From contig NZ_JBHRTA010000022.1 of NCBI RefSeq assembly GCF_042646065.1, positions 62,001-126,000 of the forward strand: 64,000 nt of DNA, read 5' to 3'. This document shows positions 34,427 through 42,253 of the stretch, piece by piece; position 1 is the stretch's first letter, and every line of letters begins with the position of its first letter. This DNA comes from Parapedobacter deserti. Its GTDB lineage: Bacteria; Bacteroidota; Bacteroidia; Sphingobacteriales; Sphingobacteriaceae. The position numbers and the translations under genes are program-made. The notes under the pieces are model-generated. The model searched no databases. It was not told the DNA's origin and saw only the letters and a program-made list of their open reading frames with translations.

Positions 34427-34558
34427 ATGGAAATCAAACAACCGGAAATGGATGAGTACAGTTTTTGGACAAGGAATAAACGCTTTGCCACAAATGAAAT
34501 TCTGCTGTACGTAGTCATGGTGATTGGTATTTTATTGGGCATTGTGGTATTCAGCTGA
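34427..34558 (+). CDS. 43-residue single-pass membrane protein
   Basis: A short gene with its own promoter box 7 nt upstream. A polar, charged N-terminus of about 24 residues (MEIKQPEMDEYSFWTRNKRF) is followed by one hydrophobic helix (about 26-43, ILLYVVMVIGILLGIVVFS) that runs to the end, so the protein is probably anchored with the N-terminus in the cytoplasm. No family is recognised. The next gene, an exonuclease, starts 93 nt later in the same direction and may be cotranscribed. Confidence 0.55.
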   Translation: MEIKQPEMDEYSFWTRNKRFATNEILLYVVMVIGILLGIVVFS

Positions 34559-34651
34559 CTCCAATTATCGTTTTCGACACCTAAAGTATGCTGAGTAAGG
34601 AAGCCATAGGCACCATCAAAAGCGAATTAATATACACGAATAACATCACGA

Positions 34652-35632
34652 ATGAATCTTAAATTAAGACGCCCATTGGCATTTTTTGATTTGGAGACCA
34701 CTGGCGTAAACATATCGGCAGACCGCATTGTGGAGATTTCTATTTTGAAGGTCTCTCCAGATGGCAGCGAAATGGTGAAAACGCTGAAAATAAATCCCCA
34801 AATGCCCATTCCCTTATCTTCATCGCTCTTTCATGGCATTTATGACGAAGACGTTCGCGATGCACCTACCTTTAAAGATGTGGCGGTTGAGCTTGCTGAT
34901 TTTATCGGCGATGCTGACTTAGCAGGATACAATTCCAATAAGTTTGATATTCCGATGCTCATGGAAGAATTTATCCGTGCTGATGTTGAGTTTTCATTGG
35001 ATGGTCGCTTCTTTGTGGACGTACAGAACATATTTCACCAGATGGAACAGCGCACACTAAAAGCAGCCTATAATTTTTATTGCGGTAAGAATCTGGATAA
35101 CGCGCACAGCGCAGAAGACGATGTGAAAGCTACGTACGAGGTTTTGAAGTCTCAACTGGAGCGTTATCAGGGCGTGGAATGGGAGGATAAAGCAGGCAAT
35201 AAAAGTACGCCCGTAGTCAATGATGTCGAAGCGCTGCACCGATTCACCAACTTAAGCCGCCCAGTAGATTTTGCGGGAAGGATGGTATTCAATGAGCATG
35301 GGGACGAAGTGTTCAATTTTGGAAAACACAAGGGGCGCACCGTGGAGGAAGTGTTTGCGGTAGAACCGAGCTATTATTCGTGGATGATGCAAGGCGATTT
35401 CCCATTATATACCAAAAAGTGCCTGGACAAGGTCTGGCAACGTTTCCGTGCAAAGCAAAAGGAACAACGGATGGCGCTTTCAAAAGCGGACGCTTTGCCG
35501 AAATCTGCCGAAGGCGCGGTGTCTGCCGGCCCTGATAAGCGCGGATCCGATCATCAGCAGCAGCCAAAACGCAAAGCGAGCCCGATAACAGAGGATATGC
35601 TAAAAAACTTGCAAGAAAAATTTGGAAAATAA
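34652..35632 (+). CDS. DnaQ-like 3'-5' exonuclease with ExoX-type C-terminal domain
   Basis: 326 aa. N-terminal DEDD exonuclease domain (about 5-175): ExoI motif FFDLETTG (D12, E14), ExoII LAGYNSNKFDIPML, ExoIII HSAEDDVKAT. A C-terminal domain (about 205-275) begins FNFGKHKGRTVEEVF and has SYYSWMMQGDFPLYTKK, the ExoX-type C-terminal module often attached to DnaQ-like nucleases. The last 50 residues are charged and flexible. It may act in DNA proofreading or repair; a stand-alone epsilon-like function cannot be confirmed. Confidence 0.9.
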   Translation: MNLKLRRPLAFFDLETTGVNISADRIVEISILKVSPDGSEMVKTLKINPQMPIPLSSSLFHGIYDEDVRDAPTFKDVAVELADFIGDADLAGYNSNKFDIPMLMEEFIRADVEFSLDGRFFVDVQNIFHQMEQRTLKAAYNFYCGKNLDNAHSAEDDVKATYEVLKSQLERYQGVEWEDKAGNKSTPVVNDVEALHRFTNLSRPVDFAGRMVFNEHGDEVFNFGKHKGRTVEEVFAVEPSYYSWMMQGDFPLYTKKCLDKVWQRFRAKQKEQRMALSKADALPKSAEGAVSAGPDKRGSDHQQQPKRKASPITEDMLKNLQEKFGK

Positions 35633-35691
35633 GCGGAATAATACTTACCTGTGCCTGACAAACCGGTATTGAACTACAGAAGGCAAAGGTG

Positions 35692-35699
35692 TATTTTTG
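35692..35699 (+). promoter_or_regulatory. Promoter -7 box (TATTTTTG) of trxB
   Basis: Exact TAnnTTTG match 18 nt before the ATG at 35718. Confidence 0.62.
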
Positions 35700-35717
35700 T
35701 GCGATTAAAACATAGTT

Positions 35718-36671
35718 ATGTCACGAGAAACCGAACACGTAAAATGTCTTATTATCGGCTCTGGGCCTGCGGGTTACACAGCGGCTATTTATGCTGCCAG
35801 GGCTGATCTGAAACCGGTGATGTATACGGGTATCACACCTGGGGGGCAGCTTACACAGACCACCGATGTAGAGAACTTTCCGGGTTATCCGGACGGCGTA
35901 ATGGGGCCGCAGATGATGGAGGATTTCAGGAAACAGGCAGAGCGTTTCGGCACGGATATACGCTTTGGCTACATTACTGCCGTAGATTTCTCCAATGACG
36001 TGCATAAAGTAGTAGTGGATGGAGAAAAAACGATTACTGCGGAGACTGTAATCATCGCTACAGGTGCTACGGCAAAGTGGTTGGGCTTGGAGAGCGAACA
36101 GAAATACAACGGCTTCGGCGTATCAGCCTGTGCGGTATGCGACGGTTTCTTTTTTAGGGGACAGGACGTTGCCATCGTAGGGGCGGGGGATACCGCCGCC
36201 GAAGAAGCCACATATCTTGCAAAACTTGCCAATAAAGTGCACATGCTGGTCCGAAGGGATGAATTTCGCGCCTCGAAAGCCATGCAACACCGCGTGCTGA
36301 ATACGCCAAACATTGAAATTCATTACAACACTCAGGCAAAGGAAATTGTTGGGGACGGACAGAGTGTAACAGGGGTACTGGTTTACGACAACCAAACATT
36401 TGCAGAGACACTCTTGCCTGTGACTGGTTTCTTCGTCGCGATAGGGCATAAGCCCAATACGGAGCTGTTTCACGGGATATTGGACATGGACGCCAATGGC
36501 TACCTTATTACCAAGTCGGACAGCACTCGTACCAATATCGAAGGTGTATTTGCCTGTGGGGATGTGCAAGACCACGTATACCGTCAGGCGGTGACGGCGG
36601 CCGGTACGGGATGTATGGCAGCTTTGGAGGCTGAGCGTTACCTCGCAGCGAAAGAGCACGCTGTATTTTAA
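35718..36671 (+). CDS. trxB: Thioredoxin reductase
   Basis: 317 aa FAD flavoenzyme that uses NADPH to reduce thioredoxin. FAD site GSGPAG (14-19), redox CAVC (Cys138 and Cys141), NADPH site GAGDTA (155-160), and the C-terminal FAD motif GVFACGDVQDHVYRQAVTAA. Length and motif order are those of the low-molecular-weight bacterial enzyme. It stands alone behind its own promoter and converges with the rhodanese gene (15-nt gap). Confidence 0.97.
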   Translation: MSRETEHVKCLIIGSGPAGYTAAIYAARADLKPVMYTGITPGGQLTQTTDVENFPGYPDGVMGPQMMEDFRKQAERFGTDIRFGYITAVDFSNDVHKVVVDGEKTITAETVIIATGATAKWLGLESEQKYNGFGVSACAVCDGFFFRGQDVAIVGAGDTAAEEATYLAKLANKVHMLVRRDEFRASKAMQHRVLNTPNIEIHYNTQAKEIVGDGQSVTGVLVYDNQTFAETLLPVTGFFVAIGHKPNTELFHGILDMDANGYLITKSDSTRTNIEGVFACGDVQDHVYRQAVTAAGTGCMAALEAERYLAAKEHAVF

Positions 36672-36686
36672 AAAAAGCGGTATTAA

Positions 36687-37184
36687 TTAATATACTCTCG
36701 AGGCGTTTTCGAGCCATCTCGACCAGTCATCGTCGTAGATGTGTACTTCCGTCGTCTGGATATTTGAACAGTTATATACCGGATTTCGTTGATTGGCCCA
36801 CTCGTAGATGCCCCCGAACAAATTGTATACATGCTGGTATCCCGCGCGTTGGAGTTTTTCGCCAATGCGTTCGCTGCGCTTGCCTATTGCACAATATACA
36901 ACTACGGTATCCGTTTTCGGGATGTCGTACACTTTCCGCATGTCGAACCAAATATAGCCGACGTGCCTAGCACGTTTTATATGACTGATTTCAAACTCCT
37001 CCTGTTCGCGGGCGTCCAGCACGATCGCGCCCCGCTTGATCATGCTTTTTAATTCACTTACGGAGACGGTGGGTACGCTATGTCGGTACGCACGTTTTAA
37101 GAGCAGCGCAAATTCCGGGTTGACGGTTGAATCCTGCCTTACCGATCCGAGCGCCAGTCCAATAGACAAGACGACATTCCACAT
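36687..37184 (-). CDS. Secreted or membrane-anchored rhodanese-like protein
   Basis: 165 aa. A short hydrophobic N-terminus (MWNVVLSIGLALGSV) may act as a signal. The rhodanese domain spans about 38-135 with IVLDAREQEEFEISHI and the active-site Cys98 in VVYCAIGKRS, so it can carry a persulfide. The ATG overlaps the TGA of the upstream MBL-rhodanese gene by one base, indicating translational coupling and a joint role in sulfane-sulfur handling. The C-terminal segment after residue 135 is family-specific and not recognised. Confidence 0.85.
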   Translation of the reverse strand: MWNVVLSIGLALGSVRQDSTVNPEFALLLKRAYRHSVPTVSVSELKSMIKRGAIVLDAREQEEFEISHIKRARHVGYIWFDMRKVYDIPKTDTVVVYCAIGKRSERIGEKLQRAGYQHVYNLFGGIYEWANQRNPVYNCSNIQTTEVHIYDDDWSRWLENASRVY

Positions 37185-38524
37185 CAGCCGGCGGCCGTGA
37201 AGTCCAAAATATGATTGCTTATATCCTGGACAGATACCTCGGGAAACGCGGCAGCAATGATACTCGAACCGATTGCGGAACGATAGCCGCCTGCACAGTG
37301 CACTGCGATGGGCTTCGATGTTGGAATTTGGTTCAGACGCTCACGCAATTCAGGTAGTGGTATACTAAGAGATTGCTCAAACAGACGATTTGCCGCAGTT
37401 TCCTGCCGATTCCGAATATCCACGATGGTATAAGCCTGCGGGTTGCCGATAAAATGGTCCATGTTGAATGGAGTTGATTGTTTTGGACCGCCGGTTATAA
37501 TTAATTTCGCTTCAATGTGCTGTTCATAGCCGATTTTAGCCGCTTTCTCGACAAGCAACTGAAGTTGCGCTGCATTCTCGGCTAAGAGGTAAAATGGCTC
37601 GTTTGGATTGATGACGGCTCCCAACCACGTCTCGAATCTTAGCCCGTCGGGTATATTTATAGCTGCCGGAAGATGCCCAGCCCTGAACTGTTCGCCTGGA
37701 CGGCCGTCGACAATAGTAATTCCTTCCACCAGATCTACTGGTTTCTTTAACGTTGGGATAAATTCGATGCTGGCACTGAACCCATTAGCACCCTTTTTAT
37801 TGAGTGCCACATCATATTCGAAATATTTCGGCACGAATGGCTGCTGTTCGGTTACCAATGCAACAAATTCTTCCTCATCCATGGGCTGCAGCGCATAGTT
37901 TTCACTGACCTCTCTACCAATAGTGCTGTGTAGGTCATTGCTCATATTTTTACCGCAAAGTGAACCGGGTCCGTGGGCAGGGTAGACTAGCACATGTGGA
38001 GGGAGGGACATTAGCTTATGTCGGGTGGCGTGGTAAAGCTGCCTGGCCAGTGCAGACGCTTTGGCTGTGATATTTCCGACATTTTCCCGTAGATCGGGTC
38101 GGCCCACATCTCCCACAAAGAGGGTATCGCCTGTAAACACAGCGTACGGTTGCCGAAGCTCATCTCTCAATAAGACGCAGATGCTATCAGGAGAGTGCCC
38201 CGGAGTGTTAATTGCTTCAAGATCGATCTTGCCCAACGTAATGTGGTCGCCGTCATCAAACGCCTGATGCGTATACTCAGCACCGACCAAGCGACTGGTG
38301 TAAATGGGCGCTCCAGTAAGCAGATGAAGTTCAAGGTGCGAACTGACAAAATCTGCATGTGGGTGTGTTTCGATGATGGCTTGGATCTTGGCATGATGCT
38401 GCGCAGCAAAGTCCAAATAGGGCTGAGGATCACGTGCGGGGTCGATCAAAGCGACCACTCCTTCACTCAATATGGCATAAGACGCATGAGCCAGTCCGTT
38501 ATCGTAAAATTGGTGTACATTCAT
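37184..38524 (-). CDS. MBL-fold persulfide dioxygenase-like protein with two rhodanese domains
   Basis: 446 aa, resembling the CstB/ETHE1-type fusions that oxidise persulfides. The metallo-beta-lactamase domain (1 to about 235) has HPHAD (54-58), where the His of the more usual HxHxDH is replaced by Phe as in the CstB-like group, and YPAHGPGS near 185. The first rhodanese domain (about 250-340) has no catalytic Cys in its loop; the second (about 350-440) has Cys near 409 in AVHCAGGYRS and so is the active one. Start MNVHQFYDNG at 38524 is the conserved N-terminus. Coupled to the downstream rhodanese gene. Sulfide detoxification is inferred. Confidence 0.88.
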   Translation of the reverse strand: MNVHQFYDNGLAHASYAILSEGVVALIDPARDPQPYLDFAAQHHAKIQAIIETHPHADFVSSHLELHLLTGAPIYTSRLVGAEYTHQAFDDGDHITLGKIDLEAINTPGHSPDSICVLLRDELRQPYAVFTGDTLFVGDVGRPDLRENVGNITAKASALARQLYHATRHKLMSLPPHVLVYPAHGPGSLCGKNMSNDLHSTIGREVSENYALQPMDEEEFVALVTEQQPFVPKYFEYDVALNKKGANGFSASIEFIPTLKKPVDLVEGITIVDGRPGEQFRAGHLPAAINIPDGLRFETWLGAVINPNEPFYLLAENAAQLQLLVEKAAKIGYEQHIEAKLIITGGPKQSTPFNMDHFIGNPQAYTIVDIRNRQETAANRLFEQSLSIPLPELRERLNQIPTSKPIAVHCAGGYRSAIGSSIIAAAFPEVSVQDISNHILDFTAAG

Positions 38525-38592
38525 GGTGTGGCAATTACGCAGCAAAGATACAGAAAATGTCTTTTAGTAAAATTAATTTGTATTTTGGCTGA

Positions 38593-39477
38593 ATGACGCT
38601 ACATATACAGTTGACCGCAATCGCCAGTTGCTTTATGGCGGTTGCCGCGTTTGCTCAGGACAGCATACCCTTCTCTAAGAGGCAGAACCTTGGTAGCGTG
38701 CGCCATGTTGAGATTCATGAAGCATCTGGATTGGTGGCATCTCGGGTAAATGCTAGGCATTTCTGGACACATAACGATAGCGGTGACGCGGCACGGATTT
38801 TTCTCATTGATGATTCGGCAAGGCATAAAGCTACCTTCTACCTGGAAGGGATCCACGCGTGCGATTGGGAGGACATTGGAGTGATGGAACGCCAAGGGGT
38901 AAACTACCTCGTAGTCGGCGATATTGGAGACAACGCTGGTCGCCGTGCAGTCGTGGATGTACATATTTTTGAAGAACCGTTGCTAAGCAGATCTGGACCC
39001 ATTATCGACACGATTCCAAATGCGGCTATCCGATCATTTGCGTTGCGGTACGAAGACGGGTCCAGAGATGCCGAATCGCTGTTTTTCGACCCAATAGATG
39101 AACGACTATACGTTGTCAGCAAACGGGAATTGAGGGTGGGCCTGTATTACACAGAATTGCCGAAAGGTCTTAAACCGGTTGATACGTTAGTGCTCCGTCG
39201 GGAAGCAACCTTACCACTCACATTCATTACAGCAGCCGATATTAGCCCCGACGGAACTGAGCTTTTGATGAAAAACCTAGTGAGCGTTTTCTATTGGACA
39301 CGGAAGCGGGGCGAATCTGTGGCAGACGCACTCAGTAAACCGGCTGTTGTGCTACCGTATCTGCCGGAGCCACAAGGGGAGGCGATCGCATTCTCGTACG
39401 AAGGAAAAGGCTATTATACACTGAGCGAGGCCGTATTGGGGATGGACGTGGTCTTTTATTTTTACAATCGACTATAA
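38593..39477 (+). CDS. Secreted hypothetical protein, probable beta-propeller
   Basis: 294 aa with a signal peptide (LTAIASCFMAVAAFAQ). The motifs EASGLVASR, WTHNDSGD, CDWEDIG and GDIGDN, and the later repeat ADISPDGTELL, suggest a beta-propeller fold that binds metal or phosphate-like ligands, as in some phytase-like and esterase-like secreted proteins. No catalytic assignment is possible. It is divergent from the MBL-rhodanese gene (68 bp between starts). Terminated by the hairpin at 39632-39663. Confidence 0.75.
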   Translation: MTLHIQLTAIASCFMAVAAFAQDSIPFSKRQNLGSVRHVEIHEASGLVASRVNARHFWTHNDSGDAARIFLIDDSARHKATFYLEGIHACDWEDIGVMERQGVNYLVVGDIGDNAGRRAVVDVHIFEEPLLSRSGPIIDTIPNAAIRSFALRYEDGSRDAESLFFDPIDERLYVVSKRELRVGLYYTELPKGLKPVDTLVLRREATLPLTFITAADISPDGTELLMKNLVSVFYWTRKRGESVADALSKPAVVLPYLPEPQGEAIAFSYEGKGYYTLSEAVLGMDVVFYFYNRL

Positions 39478-39631
39478 ACGAGGATAATTAGGTTTTGTTT
39501 TTATGCCTGATATACAATCTGTTATGAGTGTTTGGTAAAAAAAATTGACTATTTTGAATAATAGGTTACGAGGGGCGGTAAATTTTTTATATTTTTATTG
39601 CGCAAACCAACTAATTATAAACTTAAAAACT
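39478..39631 (+). other. AT-rich intergenic stretch before a terminator, possible small RNA
   Basis: 154 bp with no gene. TTTG (39531-39534) and TATTTTG (39550-39556, one base short of the consensus) form a weak promoter-like pair about 75 nt before the strong terminator hairpin. A transcript between them would be roughly 100 nt. It could equally be the 3' UTR of the secreted-protein gene. Confidence 0.25.
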
Positions 39632-39663
39632 AGTCCTGATTGCCACGCAATCAGGACTTTTTT
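39632..39663 (+). terminator. Strong intrinsic terminator
   Basis: Perfect 12-bp stem (39632-39643 with 39647-39658), 3-nt loop, then T run. The reverse strand also has AGTTTTT after the stem, so it may also stop the convergent 39766-40065 gene. Confidence 0.88.
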
Positions 39664-39765
39664 CTGCATTAGGAATGGGGGGTATATTCGCCATCTTACG
39701 ATTTAAACGGTGTTTTTTTTTAAAACATTACGTTATGGAATAATACAATAGGGGAGGTCATGTGG

Positions 39766-40065
39766 TTAAGCGTTGCGGTTACCTCCGGCTTCCTGCTGCT
39801 GCCGGAGTTGGTCCACCTTGTTCTTAGCGGCAAATTCATCGGTCGTTTCAGCAAAAGAGCTCAACAAATCAGTTATGGCATCGGAGTTATCGGCTGTACG
39901 CTGGTAAATCTCCGGCAATACCTTTTCGAGGCGACTATCTCCCAATTCAATGTTATCCACTTCCACCTTGCCTATTTTTTCAAGTACCGCCTGCTGGCTC
40001 CGCTTCACATCCTCGAGCTCGCGAACAATTTTTTCCATCAATTCGAATTTCTTTAATTTGTCCAT
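39766..40065 (-). CDS. Small coiled-coil hypothetical protein
   Basis: 99 aa, almost entirely charged helix with heptad-like spacing (KKFELMEKIVRELEDVKRSQ; VLEKIGKVEVDN), so a short coiled coil is likely. No membrane segment. I prefer this strand to the near-identical-length frame on the plus strand (39760-40056) because its charge pattern is protein-like while the other is a hydrophobic shadow. The ATG is preceded by AAAAAGA, a weak ribosome site. Function unknown. Confidence 0.65.
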   Translation of the reverse strand: MDKLKKFELMEKIVRELEDVKRSQQAVLEKIGKVEVDNIELGDSRLEKVLPEIYQRTADNSDAITDLLSSFAETTDEFAAKNKVDQLRQQQEAGGNRNA

Positions 40066-40176
40066 AACTATGTCTTTTTTAATTTGATAAACAAAAAAAA
40101 GCGTAAAATGTTTTTCTTAAACTAATTTTTTAGTTACTCTGCTAAAGCATTAGTTGATGAGTTAATATTTAGCGCT

Positions 40177-41340
40177 ATGAACACTGTTTTGCACGCAATT
40201 GCGTTACCTTACCTCTGCTTTTCTTGTTTAACGGGCTACGCCCAAGACCGACAACCGGATGATGCCCGACTAGTCGAGTTCTATCAAACGCAGCAATATC
40301 GTGAGGCTGCGGAGTACCTAAACATGTTCTATCCGGAAACGACAGCTGACCCAACGGTTTTGAGTCGGCTTGCTTACTGTTATCGGATGGCTGGCGACTA
40401 CAATCTGGCTGAACAATACTACCTGCGGCTACATGCCCAGGACAGTCTGCACATTCCCACCTTGCTCAACTTGGGCGCTATTAGCGTACAGCGGGGACTA
40501 TATGTGCAGGCAACCAGCTACTACGAACGGGTGATTGCGATCGACACAGCCCATCTAGCGGCATATAAAGCCTTATCCGGCTTAATGATAAGAAAGGCAG
40601 ATTTCGAAACCGCTTATCGCTATTTTGCAAGTGCAAACAAGTTGCAACCTTCAAACAGCGATATTGCATACGATTTTGCAAAATTGTGCATGGATTTTGA
40701 TCAATATGTTAAGGCTGATTCCGTTTTGCAGGCGGCTTTGCAAACAGATCCGCGGCATGGTATGCTGTTATTAGGAAAAATCCAAGTTGCCGAAAAACTG
40801 GAAGTTTATCCGGAGATGGTGAGCTATGGTCGGCGGTTGCTCGAACAAGGAGATGAAAGTCCTGTGGTACTCTCCCTATTGGCCCGTGGATATTTCCATA
40901 CTAACAATTTTGCCGGAGCTAAAGAAACGTATGATCGTATGCTTGCGCTATATGAACGTATGGGTGAGCTCGATTACTATTACTTAGCAATGTCATATAA
41001 GGCAATGAAGCACTACAAAGAAGCGCTGAGTTGCATGGATAAGGTGTTGGAGCTTGCCGTTTCAACTAATACAGCTTTTTATTATGGGCGCAAAGCCGAC
41101 CTCCACGACCTAGCCAACCAACCGTCATCTGCCGTAGCCAGTTACGTGCGCAGCCTTCAGTTTGAAGTGGTTCCGTTGCATTATTACAGCCTTGGCGTGG
41201 TATATGACCGAAAGCTGTCGGACAAGAATAATGCATTGCGATACTACCGGTTGTACTTAAAGCAAAACCCGTCGGAAAAAGAAAGCAGGTACATCACCTA
41301 CGTGCAACAGCGAATCAAAGAGTTAGAACGCCTTAAGTAA
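40177..41340 (+). CDS. Secreted TPR protein
   Basis: 387 aa with a signal peptide ending near residue 22 (LPYLCFSCLTGYAQ). About eight TPR-like units are visible: LSRLAYCYRMAGDYNLAEQY, IPTLLNLGAISVQRGLYVQA, and YYYLAMSYKAMKHYKEALSC, with acidic linkers. It should act as a periplasmic or surface scaffold; no enzymatic motif. Stands alone in the same direction as the tRNA and resembles the TPR pair behind gyrA only in fold. Confidence 0.85.
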   Translation: MNTVLHAIALPYLCFSCLTGYAQDRQPDDARLVEFYQTQQYREAAEYLNMFYPETTADPTVLSRLAYCYRMAGDYNLAEQYYLRLHAQDSLHIPTLLNLGAISVQRGLYVQATSYYERVIAIDTAHLAAYKALSGLMIRKADFETAYRYFASANKLQPSNSDIAYDFAKLCMDFDQYVKADSVLQAALQTDPRHGMLLLGKIQVAEKLEVYPEMVSYGRRLLEQGDESPVVLSLLARGYFHTNNFAGAKETYDRMLALYERMGELDYYYLAMSYKAMKHYKEALSCMDKVLELAVSTNTAFYYGRKADLHDLANQPSSAVASYVRSLQFEVVPLHYYSLGVVYDRKLSDKNNALRYYRLYLKQNPSEKESRYITYVQQRIKELERLK

Positions 41341-41344
41341 TGAA

Positions 41345-41436
41345 ACCATCGGTTTGTGCAATTTTCTTAGTCAGCGTTAGACCTTATCATAGGGCTTTAA
41401 TCTGTATGCTCGGTAGTACCGATGAAGGCCGATGGT
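41345..41436 (+). other. Structured stretch after the TPR gene, possible RNA fold
   Basis: ACCATCGG (41345-41352) is complementary to CCGATGGT (41429-41436). Within that span lie a near-palindrome TCGGTA-G-TACCGA and CCT/AGG arms, compatible with a multi-branch fold. Not a recognised RNA family; base pairing could be chance. Confidence 0.25.
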
Positions 41437-41467
41437 CAGCGGCTACCTATAAATTCGTTGCGTTTCG

Positions 41468-41498
41468 TTTGAAATGCTGAAATAAACGCTTACTTTTG
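41468..41498 (+). promoter_or_regulatory. Promoter of tRNA-Ser
   Basis: TTTG (41468-41471), 19 nt, TACTTTTG (41491-41498). Predicted start is about 3-6 nt before the tRNA. Confidence 0.78.
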
Positions 41499-41508
41499 CA
41501 ACCCATTC

Positions 41509-41596
41509 GGAGAGGTGTCAGAGTGGTCGAATGAGCACGCCTGGAAAGTGTGTATACGTGTTGAGCGTATCGAGGGTTCGAATCCCTCCCTCTCCG
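41509..41596 (+). tRNA. tRNA-Ser (anticodon GGA)
   Basis: 88 nt. Acceptor stem GGAGAGG (41509-41515) with CCTCTCC (41589-41595) and discriminator G41596. The anticodon loop reads CCTGGAAAG, giving GGA. A long variable arm (GTGTATACG, then CGTAT) is typical of class II tRNA-Ser. The T arm is GAGGG-TTCGAAT-CCCTC. CCA is not encoded. It reads UCC and UCU codons. Promoter and terminator flank it, so it is transcribed alone. Confidence 0.97.
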
Positions 41597-41624
41597 CAGG
41601 ATGAAAAACAATACAATCGGAACG

Positions 41625-41651
41625 GGCTGTCTAAGAAGACGGCCTTTTTTT
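41625..41651 (+). terminator. Intrinsic terminator of tRNA-Ser
   Basis: 8-bp stem with one G-T pair (GGCTGTCT at 41625-41632, AGACGGCC at 41637-41644), loop AAGA, then seven T. Confidence 0.85.
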
Positions 41652-41861
41652 ATATCAGCCAGCTGCAAATAAAGCCATCCTGAAGTCGCGGCTTCAGACC
41701 TTTAGTGAACCCGGGAATCCCACAGCAAGATCGCTCTTTTTGTCATATCCGCTATGGCTTGGAATACTCTCAAGTTCATAACGTAGGGATGTGGCTATAC
41801 ATATGAACGTAGTTATTCGTCTGCACAAAATTTATGTATTTTTGCCGGCAGATACAATAAT
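41652..41861. other. Intergenic stretch after tRNA-Ser
   Basis: About 210 bp with no gene. The only structure seen is a 6-bp hairpin (CTGAAG, then CTTCAG, near 41690) and the promoter box of the next gene. Confidence 0.5.
41837..41844 (+). promoter_or_regulatory. Promoter -7 box (TATTTTTG) of the START-like gene
   Basis: Exact TAnnTTTG match 17 nt before the ATG at 41862. Confidence 0.6.
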
Positions 41862-42242
41862 ATGAAAGATTTTAAGGCATATTTTATCATACCCGCTTCG
41901 CCGGCGCATGTTTTTTTAGCCCTTACCAAGGCTGAGACCATCCGGTTGTGGACCGGCGACGAAGCGGTGATGATACCCGAGCCTGGTACAGAATTTTCAC
42001 TTTGGGGGGGTGCGATAGTTGGGAAAAACCTTTCATTTGAGCCCGGTAAGAAGATTGAACAGCAATGGTACTTCGGCGAGCAGGAGTTGCCTTCCATCGT
42101 TACCATTAAACTACATGAACATAAGCAAGGTACTTCTATGGAAGTACGGCAGAGCAATATCCCGGACGAAGACTATGACGATATCGTGGATGGATGGCGC
42201 ACGGAGTACGTGTCGTCGCTGATCGACTTTTATACGGAGTGA
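41862..42242 (+). CDS. START-like (SRPBCC, AHSA1-type) domain protein
   Basis: 126 aa small cytoplasmic protein with the helix-grip fold: strand FKAYFIIPASPAHVFLALT, TIRLWTGDEAVMIPEPGTEFSLWGGAI, KKIEQQWYFGEQELPSIVTIKL and the C-terminal helix WRTEYVSSLIDFYTE. The family binds hydrophobic ligands or Hsp90-like partners, but the ligand here is unknown. Its stop lies 11 nt from the stop of the convergent P-type ATPase gene. Confidence 0.88.
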   Translation: MKDFKAYFIIPASPAHVFLALTKAETIRLWTGDEAVMIPEPGTEFSLWGGAIVGKNLSFEPGKKIEQQWYFGEQELPSIVTIKLHEHKQGTSMEVRQSNIPDEDYDDIVDGWRTEYVSSLIDFYTE

Positions 42243-42253
42243 TGACGAGACGG

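Noticed and set aside
34588..34662. 24-codon frame overlapping the exonuclease start
   Set aside because: Too short, no ribosome site, and the exonuclease start is well supported by its conserved N-terminus.
39760..40056. 98-codon plus-strand frame opposite the coiled-coil gene
   Set aside because: Hydrophobic shadow of the minus-strand gene; no ribosome site, and the minus-strand product has proper coiled-coil character.
41447..41668. 73-codon minus-strand frame across tRNA-Ser
   Set aside because: It contains the GRDSNPR and SRRAHSTTLTP pattern well known from spurious translations antisense to tRNA-Ser; the tRNA explains the sequence.
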